Of a DNA stretch of 64,000 nt, positions 57,616 through 64,000 are shown one piece after another; position 1 is the first letter of the stretch; each line of letters begins with the position of its first letter. The notes below the pieces were generated by a model that was given only the letters and a program-made list of their open reading frames with translations, was not told the DNA's origin and searched no databases. Both the position numbers and the translations under genes were made by a program. Location of the stretch: contig NZ_LQXM01000029.1 in NCBI RefSeq assembly GCF_001648555.1, positions 434,001-498,000 on the forward strand, written 5' to 3'. This DNA is from Rossellomorea aquimaris TF-12. Lineage in GTDB: Bacteria; Bacillota; Bacilli; Bacillales; Bacillaceae_B.

Positions 57616-58983
57616 CTAGAACATTCTTTCATTGGTCTGCAATTCTGAGTACTGTGCATGCAAATGATAGGCAGCTCTCTTACCTTGTTCAGCTGCTGTC
57701 ACAACCATTGCCTCACCAATCCCCTTCCCAAAAACGACATCTCCACAAGCATAAACCTTTGAGTTTGATGTTTGGAAGGTCTCAGCATTCACCTGCACAA
57801 CTCCGCCATTATGCTGAAGTCCAAATTGTTCTATCAAAGAAAGATGACGTGTCTGACCGATTGCCTTAATCACAACATCTACAGGTAAATTAAATTCTGA
57901 GCCTTCAATTGGGATCGGTCTCCTGCGCCCATCCTCACCAGACTCTCCTAACTTCATTTTGATACATTCTATAGCTGTCACTTTTCCTTCTTCATCCCCA
58001 ATAATTCTTTTTGGTGCTGTAAGCCACCTGAACTCAACTCCGTCTTGCTTTGCAAAATCATATTCAAAATCATAGGCTGTCATTTCATCCTTTGTTCTTC
58101 TATATAAAATCTTCACGTTCTCTGCACCTAATCGAACGGAGCAGGTAGCCCCATCAATAGCTGTATTTCCGGCACCAATAACGACTACATTTTTCCCGGC
58201 GTATTGTTCAGAAAGAACTCCGCTTTTGGTTGCCTTTACAAACTCAATAGCATCATGAACTCCCTTCAACTCTTCTCCTTCAATCTTTAAGTTTGGAACA
58301 TTTCCCATTCCGATTGCTAGAATGATATAATCGTGACGATCCATAAGCTCATCTACTGAAATATCTTTCCCCACTACTGTATTCGTTGTAATTTTCACAT
58401 TTAATTTTTTTACTTGATCTACTTCCCAGTATGAGATGCTTTGTGGAAGCCGGAATGAAACGATCCCATACGTATTTAACCCTCCTGCTTCCTTCTCTGC
58501 TTCATAAATAGTCACTTCATACCCAAGTCGGGCCAATTCCCTGGCAGCAGATAAACCGGCAGGTCCCCCACCTACAACCCCTACTTTAAATCCATTAGGT
58601 TTCCCTGCTTGAAACAATGTAGCATCATTATGTCGAGCCCAATCTGTTGCATAGCGTTGTAGATCTCCAATCATAATTGGTTTAGTTGAATGATTTAAAA
58701 CGCACGCACCTTCACAGAGTTCTTCTGTTGGGCACACTCTTGAACAACTAGCCCCTACTGGATTAGCCGACATGATCGTTTTAGCTGATCCATACAGATT
58801 ACCTGATGCTATTTTCTTAATAAATGATGGTATATCGATTCCAGTCGGACACGCTTGAATACAAGGCGCATCATAGCAATATAAGCATCGATTAGCTTCC
58901 TCTTCGGCTTCTCGATTCATTAACCCTTTATGTGCTTCTTTGAAATTCTCTTCAAGATTCAACTTTAATAGAGTGTTAGACAA
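57616..58983 (-). CDS. preT: NAD-dependent dihydropyrimidine dehydrogenase, subunit PreT
   Basis: A 455-residue flavoprotein passing electrons from NAD(P)H to PreA. The N-terminal Fer4_20 domain has Cys-rich CLYCYDAPCIQACPTGID and CSRVCPTEELCEGACV. The FAD motif is GVVGGGPAGLSAARELA and the NAD(P) motif VVVIGAGNTAIDGA. The C-terminal YACGDVVFGKGIGEAM closes the FAD site. The start is TTG after GGGGGA. Its length and order match E. coli PreT. Confidence 0.95.
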   Translation of the reverse strand: MSNTLLKLNLEENFKEAHKGLMNREAEEEANRCLYCYDAPCIQACPTGIDIPSFIKKIASGNLYGSAKTIMSANPVGASCSRVCPTEELCEGACVLNHSTKPIMIGDLQRYATDWARHNDATLFQAGKPNGFKVGVVGGGPAGLSAARELARLGYEVTIYEAEKEAGGLNTYGIVSFRLPQSISYWEVDQVKKLNVKITTNTVVGKDISVDELMDRHDYIILAIGMGNVPNLKIEGEELKGVHDAIEFVKATKSGVLSEQYAGKNVVVIGAGNTAIDGATCSVRLGAENVKILYRRTKDEMTAYDFEYDFAKQDGVEFRWLTAPKRIIGDEEGKVTAIECIKMKLGESGEDGRRRPIPIEGSEFNLPVDVVIKAIGQTRHLSLIEQFGLQHNGGVVQVNAETFQTSNSKVYACGDVVFGKGIGEAMVVTAAEQGKRAAYHLHAQYSELQTNERMF

Positions 58984-59069
58984 ATTTTATTCCCCCTCTT
59001 CCCTTAATAGAAAGATTCTTTTCTACCTCATTGTTCCTGTTACGAAGATGATTTGTTAGAAATAAGTTT

Positions 59070-59110
59070 GGCTGACGATGAATACTATCTAAAACGTATC
59101 AATGTCAGCC
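59070..59110. other. Intercistronic hairpin between pydC-type gene and preT
   Basis: GGCTGAC (59070-59076) pairs with GTCAGCC (59104-59110), with inner GAATAC/GTAT pairing. It lies 10 bases past the amidohydrolase stop and has no U-run on the minus strand. Confidence 0.65.
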
Positions 59111-59120
59111 ATTTCAGTTA

Positions 59121-60011
59121 TTAAGGAAGTAATGCCGTCATATCGTTATACGTTTCAGGTCTTCGGTCACGATAGAACTGCCATGTATCCCGCACTTCCC
59201 GTATAAGCTTTTTATTCATTTCACCAATAATCACTTCATCTTGATCTCTACTTCCAATAGAAACAAAGCTTCCCCTTGGATCTACTAGGTAAGATTGACC
59301 ATAGAATTCTCCCATATTCCAAGGACCTTCATATCCAACCCGATTTATCGCACCTAAGTAGTAACCATTTGCAACAGCATGGGCAGGTTGTTCTAATTTC
59401 CATAGGTATTCTGAGAGTCCAGCTACTGTCGCTGAAGGATTAAAGACTATTTCCGCTCCTTTTAAACCTAATAGTCTTGCACCTTCTGGGAAATGTCGAT
59501 CATAGCAAATGTAAACTCCTACTTTAGCGTACGCCGTATCGAATACTGGATACCCAAGATTTCCCGGCTTAAAATAATATTTCTCCCAGAAACCGTAACC
59601 ATTTTCGCCAACTCCAACATGAGGGATATGTTGTTTACGATATTTACCTAAATAGGTACCATCTGCATCGATGACCGCTGCAGTATTATAGTATGTAGCA
59701 ATGCCCTCTCTTTCATAGATTGGTAGAACTATTACTACTTTAAGTTCCTTTGCTAACTCTTGAAACCGTTTTGTAGTTGGACCGTTAGGAATTTCTTCAG
59801 CTGATTCATACCATTTAGAATTTTGCTCTGAGCAAAAATAAGGTCCGTAGAATATTTCTTGCAAACAAATAATTTGAGCTCCCTTTGTTGCTGCATCTCT
59901 CACAAGTTTGATGTGCTTGTTTATTCCTTTCTCTTTGTGGACTTCCACTGGTTCACTACCATCCACATCATGAGAGGCCTGAATCAACCCTATTTTCACC
60001 ATATCTGACAT
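59121..60011 (-). CDS. Beta-ureidopropionase-type nitrilase-superfamily amidohydrolase
   Basis: A 296-residue carbon-nitrogen hydrolase. The Glu-Lys-Cys triad is visible: E52 (CLQEIFYGPYF), K126 (KYRKQHIP), C169 (VYICYDRHFPEGAR). The sequence resembles N-carbamoyl-beta-alanine amidohydrolases (PydC-type of the nitrilase superfamily) that release beta-alanine, CO2 and ammonia. By position it is the first gene of the pyrimidine locus. RBS AGGAGGAA. A perfect cre site lies just upstream. Confidence 0.88.
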   Translation of the reverse strand: MSDMVKIGLIQASHDVDGSEPVEVHKEKGINKHIKLVRDAATKGAQIICLQEIFYGPYFCSEQNSKWYESAEEIPNGPTTKRFQELAKELKVVIVLPIYEREGIATYYNTAAVIDADGTYLGKYRKQHIPHVGVGENGYGFWEKYYFKPGNLGYPVFDTAYAKVGVYICYDRHFPEGARLLGLKGAEIVFNPSATVAGLSEYLWKLEQPAHAVANGYYLGAINRVGYEGPWNMGEFYGQSYLVDPRGSFVSIGSRDQDEVIIGEMNKKLIREVRDTWQFYRDRRPETYNDMTALLP

Positions 60012-60046
60012 TGTTATTCCTCCTATACTAATAGAATTATCAAAAA

Positions 60047-60060
60047 AGTAAGCGTTTACA
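60047..60060 (-). promoter_or_regulatory. cre site (CcpA) upstream of the pyrimidine locus
   Basis: On the minus strand TGTAAACGCTTACT, a full match to the cre consensus TGWAARCGYTWNCW. Located 36-49 bases before the first start codon, so bound CcpA would block transcription. Confidence 0.85.
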
Positions 60061-60085
60061 TATCTTTTGTATTAACTAGCAAACA

Positions 60086-60159
60086 CCTACTTAATTCCAC
60101 ATGATTCCTACTTATTCAGAATATTTAGTATTTTCACTTCATTCTAACTCCTACTTATT
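60086..60159. repeat. Three phased direct repeats, candidate activator site
   Basis: CCTACTTA(A/T)T begins at 60086, 60107 and 60150. Spacings of 21 and 43 bases are about two and four helical turns. Located upstream of the cre site. Candidate binding site for the PucR-type regulator. Confidence 0.5.
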
Positions 60160-60354
60160 TTTATTGCACTATACACAATGTAAAACGAACTCCTCCCACC
60201 GTTTGTCATTATGTAAATTCTATTTAAAAATAGATGCAAATCTCTATTTTCTTATACGTTAGCACAGTTATACTGCGAAATTTGTAAAATAGCACCTTTA
60301 AAATATTGAATATTCTAACTATTTATCGACAATTTTCTACTCCCCTACTAAAAA

Positions 60355-60382
60355 GACAGACTTTTCAGCTGAAAAGTCTGTC
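60355..60382 (-). terminator. Terminator of cstA
   Basis: GACAGACTTTTCAG pairs with CTGAAAAGTCTGTC as a continuous palindrome, followed on the minus strand by TTTTT. Confidence 0.92.
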
Positions 60383-60394
60383 AAATACTACCTA

Positions 60395-61840
60395 TTAATT
60401 TATAGATTTCACGTTCATTACTTCTCGATAGATCGGTTTATATTTTATCAGTTGAAAAATAAACCAAAGGAATATTACTCCCCATAGAATCGCTCCTAAA
60501 ATCATTGACGTATTATAAGGTAGACTGAGCCCTTCTGGTGCATAAAAAATATAAGAACTAACCACTCCTGTCATAAATAAGGCAGGAACACTACATATCC
60601 AATGAAACTTACCATTTTGTAGTAAATAGATAGTTGCTGTCCATAACATTACGGTTGCAACTACTTGATTGGACCACCCTACATATCGCCATAAGAATGT
60701 ATAGTCAATCTGAGTAAGAAAAAAAGTTGGTAATGCAACGGGGATTACGAGTAACATGGAAGTCCATCTCCCATTCTCTTTTTTCTTGTTTACACCTTTT
60801 AATAGATCTGCCAGCATCATTCTGGACGATCTTAGAGCGGTGTCCCCGGTTGTGATTGGAAGAATAATCACTCCTAGTACAGCTAATACACCACCAAAAG
60901 AACCTAGGGTGGATTTACTAATTTCATTTACTACTCCTGCAGGACCTCCTGATGCTAATGCTTCTTGAAGTCCGTGGGTACCATTAAAAAATGCCATTCC
61001 AGCTGCTGCCCAAATAAGTGCAATAATTCCTTCCGCCACCATTGCACCAAAGAAGACTTTCCGACCTTCACTTTCTTTCTTTAATGTTCTAGCAAGAATC
61101 GGACTTTGTGTGGAATGGAACCCTGAAATTGCTCCGCAGGATACAGTTACCATTAGTAATGGCCAAAGGGGTAATTCCTGAGGATGCAAGTTAGTAAACG
61201 TTAGGTTTGGAACCGGATTGTCAAAGAAAAATAACCCTCCTCCAATTGCTAATGCCATAAAGATTAAGATGGCTCCGAAAAATGGATATACCTTACCAAT
61301 AAATTTATTGATGGGCAGCACTGTTGCTATTAAAAAATATGTAAAAATTATTATTAACGATGTCATAAATGAAAGGGGTGTTACTTCAGCCATTAACTGA
61401 GCAGGGCCTGAAGTAAAAGCAGCTGCCACAAGAATCATTAAAATTATGGATAAAATATTCATGACTGACTGAACTGGTTTTCCAAGGTATTTTCCGACAA
61501 GAGTTGGAAATTGAACACCATTATGTCGGAGCGACAGCATTCCCGAGAAATAATCATGAACCGCCCCTGCAAATAAGGTACCAACCACAATCCAGATAAA
61601 CGCCACCGGTCCATATAAAGCTCCTAAAATGGCTCCGAAGATTGGACCTAACCCCGCAATGTTTAATAATTGAATAAGACTTGCTCTCCACCAGCTCATG
61701 GGCATATAGTCATAATTATCTTTACTTTTGTATGCTGGAGTTACATTGTCGTCATCGATAACAAAAATCTTCTCTACCACCTTTGAATAAATAAAATAAC
61801 CTAATAGTAAGATCATGATGGATGCAAGGAATGTAAGCAT
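60395..61840 (-). CDS. cstA: Carbon starvation protein A (CstA family transporter)
   Basis: A 481-residue multi-span membrane transporter of the CstA family, members of which import pyruvate or peptides during carbon limitation. Landmarks: MPMSWWRASLIQLLNIAGLGPIFGAILG read in parts, GAVHDYFSGMLSLRHNG, and SCGAISGFHSTQSPILAR. It is the short form, lacking the long C-terminus of E. coli CstA/BtsT. The start is the ATG at 61840 or the GTG before it, both after GGGAGG. The 13 upstream codons are not needed. A cre-like site upstream fits glucose repression. Confidence 0.9.
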   Translation of the reverse strand: MLTFLASIMILLLGYFIYSKVVEKIFVIDDDNVTPAYKSKDNYDYMPMSWWRASLIQLLNIAGLGPIFGAILGALYGPVAFIWIVVGTLFAGAVHDYFSGMLSLRHNGVQFPTLVGKYLGKPVQSVMNILSIILMILVAAAFTSGPAQLMAEVTPLSFMTSLIIIFTYFLIATVLPINKFIGKVYPFFGAILIFMALAIGGGLFFFDNPVPNLTFTNLHPQELPLWPLLMVTVSCGAISGFHSTQSPILARTLKKESEGRKVFFGAMVAEGIIALIWAAAGMAFFNGTHGLQEALASGGPAGVVNEISKSTLGSFGGVLAVLGVIILPITTGDTALRSSRMMLADLLKGVNKKKENGRWTSMLLVIPVALPTFFLTQIDYTFLWRYVGWSNQVVATVMLWTATIYLLQNGKFHWICSVPALFMTGVVSSYIFYAPEGLSLPYNTSMILGAILWGVIFLWFIFQLIKYKPIYREVMNVKSIN

Positions 61841-61983
61841 CACGAACGTCCTCCCTTCAATTTTGAAATTAACGTTCATTCTAATACGTTAAACGACAAA
61901 AAACAACAGAATTTTCTAAAAATATTATTTTTTCAGATAAAAATTAACGAAGACTAAAAGAATGATTCCTTTTTATTCAGTCA

Positions 61984-61997
61984 TGTAAACGCATACA
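61984..61997 (-). promoter_or_regulatory. cre-like site upstream of cstA
   Basis: TGTAAACGCATACA on the plus strand has one mismatch to the cre consensus and a strong inverted symmetry. About 145 bases before the cstA start codon. Confidence 0.65.
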
Positions 61998-62029
61998 CTC
62001 TCAGTGAAAAAATTTTTTGTTTTAATAGC

Positions 62030-62062
62030 AAAAGAGAACCTCAAATTTTGAGATTCTCTTTT
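62030..62062 (-). terminator. Terminator of topB
   Basis: AAAAGAGAA.CTCAAA pairs with TTTGAG.TTCTCTTTT with one internal mismatch; 38 bases past the topB stop. Confidence 0.8.
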
Positions 62063-62100
62063 CGTTTGCGATTCCTCACACACTTCATTACTTTTATTTT

Positions 62101-64000
62101 TTATTGATCTAATTTTAATTTAGCTAAAGCGTCTGCTAAAGCTGTGTTCACTGGTTCTTCTTTTTCCTGAGTTTTTAAATACTTATGAACGTCTCGTTTT
62201 GTTGCTTTAGTGTCTTTTTCTTTTTTTCTTCGATTGTTAAACGTTGATAGCTTCTCTTTATGTCCACATGTACATACGAAAACTTGACCTTCTCCCTGGC
62301 CACGTAATTCTAGTTTTTTATGGCAGTTTGGACAACGGGCATTCGTTTTTTTACTTATATTTTTTCTGTGTCCGCATTCACGATCTTGACAAACTAGTTT
62401 TTTCCCATGCTTATTTTTTATCTCCAACATTAAGTTACCGCAATCCGGACATTTTGTTCCAGTAAGATTATCATGAGTGAATTTCTTCGTGGAATTTTTG
62501 ATCTCTGAAACAGATTTTTTCGTATACTCCTTTATTTCTTTGAGGAATTCAGTTTTACTTAGAGATCCATTAGCGATTTTTTCGAGTTTTTGCTCCCATT
62601 CAGCCGTCAGGGCGGGGGATTGTAATTCAATAGGTACCAGCTCTAATAATTGCTTTCCTTTTGAAGTGATGTAGATTTCTTTCCCTTTTTGCTCAATAAC
62701 CCCTGAATTAAACAATTTTTCAATAATATCAGCACGAGTGGCTACTGTTCCGAGACCCCCAGCTTCATTAATTGTCTCCAGGAGATTTTTATTACTTTCC
62801 TTCATGAACGTTTTTGGGTTTTCCATTGCTGATAATAAGGTACCTTCGTTGAAACGACTGGGTGGATTTGTTTTTCCTTCACTTTCAGAAATAGATTGGA
62901 TAGATATGTTTTTACCTTCCTCCATCTTTGATAATACTTGGTCTTCTTCATTATCAAAGTTATAAATCTCTTTCCAGCCTATTTCAACGATTCTTTTTCC
63001 TTTTGTTTGAAAACTCTCTCCCCCAATTGAAGCCTTAACGGTTGTTTGCTCAAATTCATAGGGTGGATAAAAAACAGATATAAATCTCTTAACAATTAAA
63101 TCATATACCTTTAACTCTCTATTTTGTAATCGTTGTAAAGAAGGTGTCTCTTCTGTTGGAATAATGGCATGATGATCAGATACCTTACGATCATCTACAT
63201 ACGCTTTTGAAAGAGTTAGTGAACCTTTCACCGCTTTATTTACAAACGTTCGATACGGTTGTACATTGATTGCATCAAGTCTGTCTTTTAGCGTGCTTAC
63301 CATATCTGAAGATAAGTGCTTACTATCTGTTCTTGGATAAGTAACTAGTTTATGTTGTTCGTACAGTTTCTGCATGATAGATAGTGTTTCTTTAGCAGAA
63401 AATCCATAGAGTTTATGTGCATCCCTTTGTAATTCAGTCAAGTCGTATAGTGAAGGGGCATAATTTTTCTTAAACGTACTATTAACTTTATGAATTGTAG
63501 CTGTTTTTTCATTTTTTAAACTGTTAAAAACGGTTGAAATCATTTCCTTAGAAAAGGTTTTTGTATCTTGGTTCTTAGAATTTATCCAAACAAAATTACC
63601 CTTCTCAGTCGAAGCCTTCAATCCATAAAACGGTTGAGGACTAAACTCTTTAATCTCTTTTTCCCTTGCTGCGATTATACTAAGGGTGGGTGTTTGTACA
63701 CGACCACATGATAATTGTGCATTGTGTTTCGTAGTGAGTGCACGTGTGGCATTCATACCTACATACCAATCCGCTTCTGACCTCGCTTCTGCGGCTTCGT
63801 ATAAACGGATATAACTTTTGGCATCAGACAGTTTACTAAATCCATCGCTAATCGCTTTGTCTGTTACGGAAGAAATCCATAATCGTTTTAATGGTTTCTT
63901 TACTCTTGCCTTTTCTATAATCCAACGAGCCACCAGCTCACCTTCTCGTCCAGCGTCTGTTGCTATAATAATTTCCTTTACATCCTGTCGATTCATTAAG
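62101..64000 (-). CDS. topB: DNA topoisomerase III (partial, 5' end beyond right edge)
   Basis: A type IA topoisomerase that relaxes and decatenates DNA. The visible part starts inside the Toprim domain with IIATDAGREGELVARWI. The catalytic Tyr is in HKLVTYPRTDSKHLSSDM, preceded by NATRALTTKH and SCGRVQTPTLSIIA. The C-terminal tail has two zinc-ribbon-like units (CPDCGNLM ... CQDRECGHR; CPNCHKKL ... CTCGHKE), then a basic end. The frame is open to base 64000; the N-terminal Toprim start (about 100 residues) is missing. Confidence 0.95.
   Translation of the reverse strand, partial: LMNRQDVKEIIIATDAGREGELVARWIIEKARVKKPLKRLWISSVTDKAISDGFSKLSDAKSYIRLYEAAEARSEADWYVGMNATRALTTKHNAQLSCGRVQTPTLSIIAAREKEIKEFSPQPFYGLKASTEKGNFVWINSKNQDTKTFSKEMISTVFNSLKNEKTATIHKVNSTFKKNYAPSLYDLTELQRDAHKLYGFSAKETLSIMQKLYEQHKLVTYPRTDSKHLSSDMVSTLKDRLDAINVQPYRTFVNKAVKGSLTLSKAYVDDRKVSDHHAIIPTEETPSLQRLQNRELKVYDLIVKRFISVFYPPYEFEQTTVKASIGGESFQTKGKRIVEIGWKEIYNFDNEEDQVLSKMEEGKNISIQSISESEGKTNPPSRFNEGTLLSAMENPKTFMKESNKNLLETINEAGGLGTVATRADIIEKLFNSGVIEQKGKEIYITSKGKQLLELVPIELQSPALTAEWEQKLEKIANGSLSKTEFLKEIKEYTKKSVSEIKNSTKKFTHDNLTGTKCPDCGNLMLEIKNKHGKKLVCQDRECGHRKNISKKTNARCPNCHKKLELRGQGEGQVFVCTCGHKEKLSTFNNRRKKEKDTKATKRDVHKYLKTQEKEEPVNTALADALAKLKLDQ

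Larger units (their letters stand above)
60012..60394. other. Leader region of the pyrimidine locus
   Basis: A 383-base gap with the cre site (60047-60060), three phased direct repeats (60086-60159) and, at the far end, the cstA terminator. A weak minus-strand promoter TTGCTA-16-TGTAAA would place cre on the -10; no strong sigma-A promoter is visible, as expected for an activator-dependent operon. Confidence 0.55.

Overview
The window is AT-rich chromosomal DNA of an endospore-forming Bacillaceae (Firmicutes). The evidence is the sporulation genes (sirA, spoVK, a Spo0E-like phosphatase, a YheC/YheD coat-type protein), Bacillus-style LexA, GlnR and cre sites, and gene order close to the Bacillus subtilis yne block (lexA-yneA-yneB-ynzC-tkt-sirA-yneF ... 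ccdA-ccdB-ccdC ... yneK). The genus and species cannot be fixed from the sequence alone. Nearly all genes are on the minus strand. There is no rRNA, insertion sequence, prophage or CRISPR array.

Layout. 1-4.7 kb: sbcC (running off the left edge) and sbcD, then a trio of very small genes (DUF1659, DUF2922, YvrJ). 4.9-7.3 kb: a lipoprotein, a tRNA gene with a UCA anticodon and a long variable arm (selC-like), and a PAS sensor kinase. 7.5-13.4 kb: yneK, an M50-type protease, an aspartate racemase, a YheC/D ATP-grasp protein, ccdABC and a short Spo0E-like gene. 13.5-18.6 kb: the YheI/YheH ABC exporter and a CamS lipoprotein, placed inside the yne block. 18.7-24.4 kb: yneF, sirA, an acetyltransferase, tkt, ynzC, yneB, yneA and the divergent lexA. 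24.5-32.6 kb: glnA-glnR, ynbB, hflX, a TRIC-type channel, spoVK, hfq and miaA. 32.9-39.4 kb: accessory genes (penicillin acylase-type hydrolase, half-size MFS protein, membrane-anchored FAD oxidase, methyltransferase, CPBP protease). 39.5-44.1 kb: mutL and mutS. 44.2-47.7 kb: accessory envelope genes (DedA, an exported protein, VanW, VOC).

48-60 kb holds a reductive pyrimidine-catabolism locus. In transcription order it has an N-carbamoyl-beta-alanine amidohydrolase, PreT/PreA dihydropyrimidine dehydrogenase, dihydropyrimidinase, an NCS1 permease, two small unknown proteins, a PucR-type regulator, a CoA-acylating semialdehyde dehydrogenase and an omega-aminotransferase. Together these could take uracil or thymine to beta-amino acids and then to acetyl- or propionyl-CoA. 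The leader has a perfect cre site and three helically phased direct repeats. The window ends with cstA, which also has a cre-like site, and the 3' part of topB.

The most notable points are the tRNA-Sec-like gene with an irregular D arm, a sirA promoter built like the Spo0A-dependent spoIIE/spoIIG promoters (21-bp spacer with three 0A-box matches), the pyrimidine locus with its unassigned small proteins, direct repeats and intercistronic hairpins, an FAD-oxidase/half-MFS gene pair, and a dispersed 13-base repeat.
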